From Rhodobacterales bacterium (GTDB lineage: Bacteria; Pseudomonadota; Alphaproteobacteria; Rhodobacterales; Rhodobacteraceae), in assembly GCA_002746935.1 (NCBI GenBank), contig PDRW01000037.1, forward strand, positions 1 to 64,000: DNA of 64,000 nucleotides. Reading direction: 5' to 3'. Shown here piece after piece: positions 48,401 to 55,349 of this stretch. How positions within the stretch are numbered: position 1 is the first letter of the stretch; each line of letters starts with the position of its first letter. The notes under the pieces were generated by a model. The model had not been told where the DNA came from and did not search any database. It worked only from the letters and a program-made list of their open reading frames with translations. The position numbers and the translations under genes were made by a program.

Positions 48401-49012
48401 GAGATCGAAGCCCGGATCGCCCGCGCCGGTGGGGGCTCCCGGGCGGCGGTGGCGGTGAAAGGCGAGCGGCCCCGGCTCGTCGCCTGGGTCGAGGCGGTGG
48501 GGGCGGCCGGCCTTGCCACGATCCGCGCCGATCTGGTGGCGCATCTGCCCGCGCCGATGCTGCCTGCGCAAGTCATCGCTCTGGAAGCGCTGCCGCGCGG
48601 TGAAACCGGCGGGATCGACCGCGCCGCGCTGCCGGAGCCCGGCGCGGAGCTGCGCATCGGGGGCCCGGGCGACGCGCCGCTCCCTGCCGCCGGGCTGGAA
48701 GCGGAGATCGCGGCGATCTGGTCCGGGGTGCTCGGGGTCAGCGATATTCGTCGTGCTGACAGTTTCTTCGCGCTGGGTGGCGATTTGTGTGGGGCGGCGG
48801 CGGTGCTTGCGCGGATCCGGGCGCTCGACGGGCTCGCGGGGACCGCGCCGCACGCGCTTTTCCGCTTTCCGCTGCTGGGCGATCTGGCCGGCCATCTGGC
48901 GCAGCAGCGCCTGCCCCCGGCGGATCGGGCGGGTGTCCCGGAGTTCGACCGCCAGGCGATCATGGCGCGCCGCCGCGACATGCGCCGCCGGTCCGAACGG
49001 GTGGCGCCATGA
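45476..49012 (+). CDS. NRPS-like protein: formyltransferase-, condensation-, adenylation- and carrier-like domains, all degenerate
   Basis: 1178 residues. An N-terminal formyltransferase-like domain (about 1-280) keeps H97 (RFHDGP), but the Asn two residues earlier is R95, and the GDI segment with the catalytic Asp is gone (HIPGGPVLVQ). Residues 290-530 resemble only the end of a condensation domain and its linker, with no HHxxxDG. The adenylation-like domain (about 545-1050) aligns well, but A3 reads RAADASGGVPGP with no Lys, YGPTE reads FRPCGSA, the A7 Asp is Glu, and the A10 Lys is G1046. The carrier ends in FFALGGDLCGA: the phosphopantetheine Ser is L1104 (TTG, one base from the Ser codon TCG). 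The frame has no stop. Its ATGA overlap with the next gene shows coupling. No adenylation or loading is expected; role unknown. Confidence 0.84.
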   Translation: MTPISFLITGDDDFTIGCGDALRARGHVIAGVASRSGAVRAWAGAAGLPVADRIGALEAGGEAEWLLLASGPPVPPVPAVPPEAARAAVRRGTLRFHDGPQPDCGAAAPPAGALLAGATRHGVVWHIPGGPVLVQQSVAIGPEETAASLIGKCRAAGLESFDALLCKLAAGDLNAATQDIDCQYKSKPEIVPQAAGRLDFTWPAPELARRVRGLDFGGLWNPLTTAKVRAGGRLLLVSGAHVVETVAPVAPGTVLHVTQESLTVASSDGAVRLCGFRDTSGQQVALYPAALEGAELASPGEAEAKALSAERAALARDEPHWRARLARFRPARLALAGPGPGGGAGGGPGAGLASWNDRQLALPKTFAAPEAAPELVAALTAWGLHSTGDWRAGLAWSTAPMVAGAKAHPGHVSPWVPLGFGLEAPEEATIAALAADLAPDLAAAARGSFAPDLVARDPEITAFGMASVGISDRAPVAGTALTLTPEGDRLRLWYDAQRLDEAALDLLEARLALFLDNLAANPALPLRALLALPAAERALTLVAWNGPQPADPPVPVHQAFEAQADRAPERVALVSGGRQMSYGALDARANRLAHRLIAEGARPGDRVGMYLTRSFDLAVAALAVLKAGAAWLPLDPAWPAGRLRQHISDAGAGLVVTDLVLAPILPPSAAVPVMIGGGADARRPGLDVAGEAVALVTRAADASGGVPGPVMLTHRALSAFCAGIGALADPVATCFDATCPGTTWAWLAGPGSCASALEMFCALTRGGQVVVVSEDARLALSGAQGASLADDLTRHRVTVLHGSPAMLQRILDDPGARAALRGLKQILLGGEPVSAALAGELRRFTDARIVRLFRPCGSALYTMAHVIEGGESGAGPLGRPLAGQSVYVLDKAMQPVPVGVAGDLWIGGPGVPGRHGDDDGRIRRDPFAAGPGHAGEQAQMFCTGERVRWRADGLLERLGPRRRRLTICGETLAPGEIEARIARAGGGSRAAVAVKGERPRLVAWVEAVGAAGLATIRADLVAHLPAPMLPAQVIALEALPRGETGGIDRAALPEPGAELRIGGPGDAPLPAAGLEAEIAAIWSGVLGVSDIRRADSFFALGGDLCGAAAVLARIRALDGLAGTAPHALFRFPLLGDLAGHLAQQRLPPADRAGVPEFDRQAIMARRRDMRRRSERVAP

Positions 49013-49713
49013 TGTCCGGCAGCCCGCATCACCGCGCCGAAGCGGTCTTCGAGGCGCTTGCCGGTGGCCCTTCGGGGCCGGTGGCGGCGGCGGTCACCGA
49101 TCCGCGCATTGCCTACCCCGGGGCCTTTCCGGCCGAGCTTGAAGAGATGCCGCGCGCGGAGGAGCGGCGGCGGCGCGAATATGTCGCGGGCCGGGTCGCC
49201 GCCCATCGGGCGATGGAGAAGCTCGGGCTGTCCGCCCGTCCGGTGCTCACCAACCGCGCGCGTGCCCCCGCCTGGCCACGCGGACTGGTCGGCAGTATCA
49301 GCCACAATGCCTCCACCTGTGTCGCCCTGGTGGCGCGTGCGAGCCAGGTGAGAAGCCTCGGCGTTGATGTCGGGGATGATGCCCCGCTTGCGCCGGAGCT
49401 GACCGGCGCCAGCTGTACGCTCGAAGAACGCGCCTGGCTCGCGACCCGGCCGGACGCAATGCGCGGGCAGTTCGCCAGGCTGATCTTCTGTGCCAAGAAA
49501 GCGGTGTGCAAATGCCAGTATCCGCTCAGCCGCAAGGCGATGGATTTCGCGGCGCTGCTGGTTACGCCCGACACCGATACCGGCCAGTTCGAAGCCACCT
49601 TCCTTGCCGACAGCGGGCCGTTTTGCGCCGGTTCCCGGCTCAACGGCCGCTTCGCCCTTGCGGGCGGGCTGGTCCATGCGGCAGTGGTGTTGCTGCCGGG
49701 CGCGGCACCGTGA
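49009..49713 (+). CDS. Sfp/EntD-type phosphopantetheinyl transferase homologue lacking key Glu residues
   Basis: 234 residues with a clear PPTase layout: RRREYVAGRVAAHRAM (P0-like), WPRGLVGSISHN, LGVDVGDDAPL, and LIFCAKKAVCKCQYPLS. Family members carry DxE for Mg2+ and a KE-x3-K motif. Here D120 is kept, but the second acid is G122, and the Glu of FSAKEAxYK is K164, with Tyr replaced by C167. Both changes remove metal or catalytic ligands, so normal transfer of phosphopantetheine is unlikely. ATG 49009 overlaps the NRPS-like stop by four bases (ATGA); ATG 49012 is possible. The only carrier that looks competent nearby, in the 8.7-kb gene, would need another PPTase. Confidence 0.85.
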   Translation: MMSGSPHHRAEAVFEALAGGPSGPVAAAVTDPRIAYPGAFPAELEEMPRAEERRRREYVAGRVAAHRAMEKLGLSARPVLTNRARAPAWPRGLVGSISHNASTCVALVARASQVRSLGVDVGDDAPLAPELTGASCTLEERAWLATRPDAMRGQFARLIFCAKKAVCKCQYPLSRKAMDFAALLVTPDTDTGQFEATFLADSGPFCAGSRLNGRFALAGGLVHAAVVLLPGAAP

Positions 49714-49815
49714 GCGGACAGGGCAGGCGATAACCAGACATCATCGCCGCCATACGGGCACGGCGCTTGCCGGTGCCGCCGCCGCCCGGCATTCTGGCCA
49801 TCTGGGGGATCTGCC

Positions 49816-51525
49816 ATGAAACATCTGTTCAAAACCGTTTTCGCCGCGCTGCTGTTGGCAGGGCTGCCCGCGCCCGTCCGCGCCGGGAGCGGCGGCGGCG
49901 GTGTCGGCATCAACCTCGCCTCACCGGTCGACTGGTCGACCGCCCAGCCCTTCCTTGACCTCATGAAAACCTCCCGCCCCTGGATCGGCCATGGGGCGGA
50001 CGAATGGGAGGTGATGAACTGGGAGGAGATGGCAGCACAGGGCGTGTTTGACGATCATGGCTGGCCGAAGGTCATCCCCCCGGGCGTCAGCTCTGTCGGT
50101 ACGCTGATGCTGACCGATCTGCCGGAGGATACGGCCGGCGTGGCCGGGCGCTATCTGTTGCGCTGGGAGGGCTCCGGCGAAGTGGAGGTCGGCCTGGGGG
50201 CGCAGAATGTGGATTACGGCGCCCACAGCGCGCGTTTCGACTTCGCCCCCGGCAACGGCCCGGTGCATGTGGTGATCCGCACCACCGACCCGGAGGGCAC
50301 GGGCGACCATGTGCGCAACATGACGCTTGTGCGCGAAGACCGTGTGGCGCTCCATGCCGAAGGCGCGGTGTTCAACCCCGACTGGCTGGCGCTGATCGAC
50401 GGGTTCGAAGTGCTGCGTTTCATGGACTGGATGGAAACCAACGATTCCACCCTTGCCCATTGGGAAGACCGCCCCGAGCCCGGCGATGTGAGCTACCGGC
50501 TCAACGGCGTTCCGGTGGAGATCATGGTCCGCCTCGCCAATGAGCTGGGCGCCGAGCCCTGGTTCACCATGCCCCATCTCGCCGACGACGATTTCGTCCG
50601 CCGTTTTGCCGAAACGGTGCGCGACGGGCTGGACCCGGATCTGCGCGCCTGGGTCGAGTTTTCCAACGAGGTGTGGAACTGGATCTTCGATCAGGCCCAT
50701 TGGGCCGATGCGGTGGCGAAAAGGACCTGGCGGCGCGATCCGCGCTGGATACAGATCTATGCGGGCCGGGCTTCGGAGGTGGCGGATATCTGGGCGGAGG
50801 TCTTCGGCGCCGGGGCCGACGCCCGGCTGATGCGGGTGATCGCCACCCAGACCGGCTGGATGGGGCTGGAACAGGAGATCCTGAACGCCGGAAGATGGGT
50901 GAGCAAGGGCAAGGGGCGCAGCGCACCGGGGCTGCATTTCGACGCCTATGCGGTGACCGGCTATTTTGGCGGCCATCTGGCGCAGGGTGACCGGGTGGGC
51001 CCGCTGCGGGTGTGGATCGCGGAATCTCGGGCCGCCGCGGAAGCGGAGGCCGACCGTCAGGGCCTCACCGGCGCGGCGCGGGCGGATTACATCGAGGCGC
51101 ACAGGTTCGACGCCGCCGTCGCCCGCGCTGCCGCGCATCTCGCCGGGGCCGACGGCCCGGCGAAGGGTGTGCACGACCTGCCCCACCTCGTCGACACCCT
51201 GTTTCCCTACCATGCGAACATCGCCAGGGAATGGGATCTGGAGCTTGTGGCCTATGAGGGTGGCAGCCATGTGGTCGGCGGTGGCGAAGCGCGGGACGAC
51301 GACGCGCTGACCGAATTCCTGGTGCATTTCAACTATTCGCCGGAAATGGCGGAGCTTTACCGGCAGATGTTCGAGGGCTGGAAGGCGGCCGGGGGCGGTG
51401 TATTTGCGGCCTATTCCGATGTGGCCAGGCCCGGCCGCTACGGAAGCTGGGGCCATCTGCGCCACCTTGGCGACAGCAATCCGCGCTGGGATGCGCTGGT
51501 GGCGGCGCGCGACGGGCGGCGGTAG
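49816..51525 (+). CDS. Secreted clan-A glycoside-hydrolase-like protein
   Basis: 569 residues with a signal peptide (KHLFKTVFAALLLAGLPAPV, cleavage near VRAGS). The region after about residue 180 looks like a TIM-barrel hydrolase: VEFSNEVWNWIFDQA has the Asn-Glu pair of clan A (E285 as acid/base), and LVAYEGGSHVVGG gives a nucleophile candidate E481. Residues 100-180 form a beta-rich insert or accessory domain. I do not recognise the family with confidence. It begins about 100 bases after the PPTase-like gene on the same strand and may trim EPS like the PslG-like enzyme at 19.9 kb. A long C run lies shortly after its stop. Confidence 0.65.
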   Translation: MKHLFKTVFAALLLAGLPAPVRAGSGGGGVGINLASPVDWSTAQPFLDLMKTSRPWIGHGADEWEVMNWEEMAAQGVFDDHGWPKVIPPGVSSVGTLMLTDLPEDTAGVAGRYLLRWEGSGEVEVGLGAQNVDYGAHSARFDFAPGNGPVHVVIRTTDPEGTGDHVRNMTLVREDRVALHAEGAVFNPDWLALIDGFEVLRFMDWMETNDSTLAHWEDRPEPGDVSYRLNGVPVEIMVRLANELGAEPWFTMPHLADDDFVRRFAETVRDGLDPDLRAWVEFSNEVWNWIFDQAHWADAVAKRTWRRDPRWIQIYAGRASEVADIWAEVFGAGADARLMRVIATQTGWMGLEQEILNAGRWVSKGKGRSAPGLHFDAYAVTGYFGGHLAQGDRVGPLRVWIAESRAAAEAEADRQGLTGAARADYIEAHRFDAAVARAAAHLAGADGPAKGVHDLPHLVDTLFPYHANIAREWDLELVAYEGGSHVVGGGEARDDDALTEFLVHFNYSPEMAELYRQMFEGWKAAGGGVFAAYSDVARPGRYGSWGHLRHLGDSNPRWDALVAARDGRR

Positions 51526-51552
51526 ACGGACAGGACATTTCTCGCAAACCGG

Positions 51553-51600
51553 AGGCCGGCCGGGGGCGCTGCCCCCCCCCCCCCAACGGGGGCGGGGCCT
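51553..51600. repeat. GC-rich dispersed element with a 13-C run
   Basis: Starts GGCCGGGGGCGCTG like the copies at 23 kb, then runs into 13 consecutive C (51572-51584) and AACGGGGGCGGGG. It lies between the convergent glycosidase and GT4 genes. The C run is prone to slippage and to sequencing error; it is outside any coding region. Confidence 0.65.
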
Positions 51601-51740
51601 TTGGCGAAAGGAGACCGGGGCCTGCGTGTTCTGAAGGGCGGTGTGAGGGCTGGATGTGCCGTGTGAAATCGTGGCGGGGCAGGGGATTGGCCTGCCCGGA
51701 GGCATCGGCCCGGGCGCAGCGCGGGAAGCCCCGTGCGGGG

Positions 51741-52946
51741 TCAGCCGGCCTTGGCGATATGGCCTGCGAGGCGGGCCGCCTGGCCGTCGATCCCGTGGCG
51801 GGCGATGGCGCGGGCGCGGCCCTTGCGGCCCATTTCGGCGCGGGTTTCGGGGGGTGTTGCGGCCAGTCTGAGGATCGCGCCGGCCAGCGCCTCCGGGTCG
51901 CCCGCGGGCACCAGCCAGCCGGTTTCGCCCTCGAGCACCAGTTCGGGGGCGCCGGCGATGATGGTCGAGATCACCGGGCGGGCCATGGCCATGGCTTCCA
52001 TGATCACCATCGGCAGCCCTTCGGCGAAACTCGGCATCACCAGCGCGTCGGCCCGGGCGATCTCGGCGCGCACACCCGCTTCGTCGAGCCAGCCAGTGAG
52101 CCGCACCCGCGCGCCGAGGTTCGCGGCGGCAATCGCGGCTTCGAGATCGCCGCGCAATTCGCCGTCGCCGACCAGCGTGAGCGTGATGTCCGATCCGGCC
52201 TCGCCGAGCGCCGCCAGTGCTTCGATCAGGATCTTCTGGCCTTTCTGCTCGACGAACCGCCCGATGGCGACAAGGCGCAGGCCCGGATGCGGTTCCGGCG
52301 CGGCGGGGTCGGGGAAGACCTCCGGTTCGATCCCGCAATGCACCACCCTGATCTTGTCCCAGGCGTGGAGCGGGGTCCAGCGGCAGAGCTGGGAGCGGCC
52401 GAACTGGCTGACGCCGACCACGAAGGCGGCATGCGCGATCTTGTCGGCAAGCGACAGCGCGGCAGGGGCGTCAAACTCTTCCGGCCCGTGCACGGTGAAA
52501 CTGTAGGCCGGGCCGCCGAGCTCATGGGCGAGCATGGCGACGGCGGCGGCATTGGTGCCGAAATGGGCGTGGATATGGGTCACATCCGCCGCCTCGCAGC
52601 GGGCTTTGACCTCCGCCGCCTCGGCGAGATAGATCAGATGCCTGAAGACCCCGAGCGGCGAGGCGCGGCCCAGCCTGAGCGCCTGTTTCAGCGCCGCAAA
52701 AGCGGGGCCGGGGGTTTTGAGGGCGGCCCGTGCGAGCGCTTTTGCCAGCCCTGCCGCGCCGGTGTCGAGCACATAGGCGGTCTTTCCGGCCTCTTCACGG
52801 TCGCCCCGGTCGGCCAGCGGCAGATCGCTGCGGCGCATGGCGATGCGGTGGATCCGCAGGCCCCGACGTTCGAGCGCGCGGATTTCGCGGCGGATGAAGC
52901 TGTGCGAGGGCTGCGGATAGGTGTTCAGCACATAGGCAATGGTCAC
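51741..52946 (-). CDS. Glycosyltransferase family 4 (colanic-acid/ExoL-like)
   Basis: GT-B glycosyltransferase of 401 residues. N-terminal IAYVLNTYPQPSHSFIRREI with the SHSFIR motif common to EPS GT4 enzymes; VTHIHAHFGTNAA; donor side LRLVAIGRFVEQKGQKIL, LTLVGDGELRGDL and the EX7E-type stretch EGLPMVIMEAMAMARPVI. It is the last gene of the minus-strand run that begins with the second priming sugar transferase, 82 bases after the Wzz-like gene. The gap holds a short duplicated GCCGGGTGGCCCC word. Confidence 0.9.
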   Translation of the reverse strand: MTIAYVLNTYPQPSHSFIRREIRALERRGLRIHRIAMRRSDLPLADRGDREEAGKTAYVLDTGAAGLAKALARAALKTPGPAFAALKQALRLGRASPLGVFRHLIYLAEAAEVKARCEAADVTHIHAHFGTNAAAVAMLAHELGGPAYSFTVHGPEEFDAPAALSLADKIAHAAFVVGVSQFGRSQLCRWTPLHAWDKIRVVHCGIEPEVFPDPAAPEPHPGLRLVAIGRFVEQKGQKILIEALAALGEAGSDITLTLVGDGELRGDLEAAIAAANLGARVRLTGWLDEAGVRAEIARADALVMPSFAEGLPMVIMEAMAMARPVISTIIAGAPELVLEGETGWLVPAGDPEALAGAILRLAATPPETRAEMGRKGRARAIARHGIDGQAARLAGHIAKAG

Positions 52947-53028
52947 GTCGCGCGCTCCAGACAGGGGCAGACAGGGTGAAGCCGCCGGCCGGGTGGCCCC
53001 CGCCGGGTGGCCCCGGGCCCGGGCGGGG

Positions 53029-54300
53029 TTACAGGGTTCCGAGCGGGGGCTGTTTGCTGCGGCGGCGCTCGCGGCGGTGGCCTTCGCCCACGGAGGGGAT
53101 CGTGACCACCGGGGTAATCCCCACGCGCCGGATCATCTGGGCCGGGGTGCGGATCACCGGGTGCAGGAATTCGAGCAGAAGCGCGATACCGCCCCCGAGG
53201 ATCAGCCCGATCACCAGGCCGATGGCAACGGTGGTCTTGCGGCCGCGGCCGGTCGGGTATTCCGGCACCGTTGCCGCCTCGATCACGGTGAGCCGCCCGC
53301 CATGATCCTGGGCTTCCAGCGCATAGGCGGTTTCGGCCTCGCGGCGGTTGGCGGCAACGTGGTTGAGCTCGTCCTGAAGCTGGTTGAGCACCCGGTCGAA
53401 ATCGGCCATGCGGCGTTCGACCACGGGGGCGCGGTCGAGATCGGCCTGAAGCCTGGTCTTTCTGGCGGTCAGCGCTTCGGCCTGGGTGGTGAGGCTGGAC
53501 ACCTCGCTCTCAAGGGTCTCGATCTGCATGGTGGCGCGCAGCCGGGCGATCTCGGAATTGCGCTCGCCCGCCGCGATCTGGTCGATTTCGGTTCTCTTGA
53601 CGAGAATCTGCTGTTCGACCTCCAGCAGCCGCTCATTCAGCGTGCTGATCTCGTCGCGCAACGACTCGATCGAACCGGAGATGGCGAGCGCGTTTTCGTT
53701 GCGGAAGGCTTCGCGTTCGTCTTCGGCGGTGGCGATTTCGCTGATCAGCTTTTCTTCCTGGAGAAGGAAGAAATCAAGCGACTGCCGGGCGCCTTCGAGG
53801 CGCATGCCGGCGTTGAGCTCAAGGGTGCGGGTGGCGAAGACATGGGCGAGGTCGCGGGCGGTTTCCGCATCCGACCAGGTGCCCCAGACCCGCACCACCG
53901 AAATCGTTCCGTCATCGGCAAAGCCCTTGCGGGCCGCGGCGACGGCGTTGAGCGAGACCGCATCGCGCACGGCGGCAACGCGCTCTTCCTCGGACAGCTC
54001 CGGCTTGTCGGCAAACAATCCCATGTTCTCGCTGATTTCCAGGACCGACGTCCGGGTGAACAGCCGTTGCTCGATCTGCTGCAACAGCCGCGCGGAGGCG
54101 ATTTCGCCCACACCCTCGACAGAGCCTTCCGAGACGACGGGACGTTCGATCTGGATGACCTCGAGCGCTTCGAAAACCCGGTCGGTCTTGAGCGCGACGG
54201 CGGCGGATATGAGCAGACCGAGCAGACCGACGCGGGCGATCAGCAGCCAGCGACGGCGAATGAAGTCCAGGATTTCGTCGATCAGGTCCAACGGGGACAT
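53029..54300 (-). CDS. Wzz-type polysaccharide chain-length/co-polymerase protein without kinase domain
   Basis: 423-residue inner-membrane protein with the PCP/Wzz layout: a hydrophobic segment near residues 20-40 (LLIARVGLLGLLISAAVAL), a long periplasmic helical region with strong coiled-coil character (about 190-340, e.g. ESLRDEISTLNERLLEVEQQ), and a second hydrophobic segment (VAIGLVIGLILGGGIALLLE). ATG 54300 is chosen; the longer frame adds 23 unlikely residues. The cytoplasmic tail is short and basic, so the kinase part is supplied in trans by the upstream gene, as in CapA/CapB or CpsC/CpsD pairs. Confidence 0.87.
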   Translation of the reverse strand: MSPLDLIDEILDFIRRRWLLIARVGLLGLLISAAVALKTDRVFEALEVIQIERPVVSEGSVEGVGEIASARLLQQIEQRLFTRTSVLEISENMGLFADKPELSEEERVAAVRDAVSLNAVAAARKGFADDGTISVVRVWGTWSDAETARDLAHVFATRTLELNAGMRLEGARQSLDFFLLQEEKLISEIATAEDEREAFRNENALAISGSIESLRDEISTLNERLLEVEQQILVKRTEIDQIAAGERNSEIARLRATMQIETLESEVSSLTTQAEALTARKTRLQADLDRAPVVERRMADFDRVLNQLQDELNHVAANRREAETAYALEAQDHGGRLTVIEAATVPEYPTGRGRKTTVAIGLVIGLILGGGIALLLEFLHPVIRTPAQMIRRVGITPVVTIPSVGEGHRRERRRSKQPPLGTL

Positions 54301-54436
54301 GGGCAGGCCTTCCGGTGACAAACTGGTTTCGGCAAGAGGGCGGCACACCGCGACGACATTGCGGCGCACCGGTTTCGAATTCGGGGCAAACGCGGGCGTC
54401 TCGCCGTTGGCCTCCCGCGCATGACGCCCCTGGCCG

Positions 54437-55309
54437 TCAGCCGTTTCGACTGCGGTTGAGCACGACTCCCATGAGCTTGGAGCGTTTCTTGATCAGACGC
54501 TCGCATTCCTCGATGTCCCTGGTCTGGGTGCTGGTTGCATCCGCCACCAGCAGCACGCCGTCGACATGCGGCAGGACCGCGCTCAGATCGTCATATTCGA
54601 GGACCGGCGGCAGATCGAGCAGCAGCACGTCGGGCTTGAGCAGATGGATCATCTCATCGACAGCACCGGCGACGAGGCCGCTTTGCAGAAGATCCGAGGC
54701 ATTGGGCCGGGCCGAGCGCGACAGGCCGAGCGCCAGCCCCTCGTTGTAGCGCACCACATGCTGGAAGAACGAGATCTCGCCGGTGAGGAATTCGTCGGTA
54801 TTGCCTTCCGCGGCCACGCCGATCATGTCGGCAATGCCGGGGCTGCGCAGGTTGAGGTCGAGCAGCACCGTCTTGCAGCCCGGTACACGGCTCAGCGCGC
54901 GGGCGAGGTTGACGGCGGTGAAGGTGGTCCCGTTGCCGGACGCCGGGGCGGAGACCGCGACGCGCTTCATGTCCTTCGAGCGGACGCCTTGCAGGAACTG
55001 GGTGCGCAGCTGGTCGAACGCCTGCACGGCCGCTTCGCGCGCTGCCGCCACCTTGCGGCGGCGCCATATGCGGGGCACGTCGGCCTCGGTGCGCCTGGCC
55101 TTGTGCAGCACGCCCCAGACTTCTTCGCGCGAATCCCTGGTCACTCCGGTGAGGGAGCCGGCCGGCACCGCGACGAGGGCCGTGCCGGTGGGACTGGTCT
55201 GATTCTGACTGGTGTTGTCCTGGTCCGACATTGCCGCTTTGTCCGTATGGAAATCGTCCGAATGACGACCGTCCGCATGATAATCGTTGGTATGATAATC
55301 CGGGTTCAT
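54437..55309 (-). CDS. BY-kinase-like ATPase homologue with altered Walker motifs (pseudokinase)
   Basis: 290 residues, related to the CpsD/CapB/Wzc kinase domain. The Walker A site reads SAPASGNGTTF where PGEGKST is expected, so the P-loop Lys is T128. Walker A' is LLDLNLR with N153 in place of the second Asp. Walker B VLLLDLPPVLEYDD (D232) is kept. There is no C-terminal tyrosine cluster; the protein ends LNRSRNG. Autokinase activity is therefore doubtful. The first 25 residues are unusual, with a DYHTNDYHADGRHSDD His/Asp-rich repeat. ATG 55309 has GGTGAG upstream; ATG 55228 would remove this tail. It lies between the priming transferase and Wzz-like genes and probably binds the latter. Confidence 0.82.
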   Translation of the reverse strand: MNPDYHTNDYHADGRHSDDFHTDKAAMSDQDNTSQNQTSPTGTALVAVPAGSLTGVTRDSREEVWGVLHKARRTEADVPRIWRRRKVAAAREAAVQAFDQLRTQFLQGVRSKDMKRVAVSAPASGNGTTFTAVNLARALSRVPGCKTVLLDLNLRSPGIADMIGVAAEGNTDEFLTGEISFFQHVVRYNEGLALGLSRSARPNASDLLQSGLVAGAVDEMIHLLKPDVLLLDLPPVLEYDDLSAVLPHVDGVLLVADATSTQTRDIEECERLIKKRSKLMGVVLNRSRNG

Positions 55310-55349
55310 CTTTCTCACCGCGCGGGGCTGCTGCGTCTGATACCGGAGG

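Noticed and set aside
38252-49012. Explaining the missing active sites by local frameshifts or sequencing errors
   Set aside because: Conserved residues continue in the same frame on both sides of each altered motif, and the other frames do not encode the missing residues. A base error could explain the single Leu codon at 48785 but not the whole pattern.
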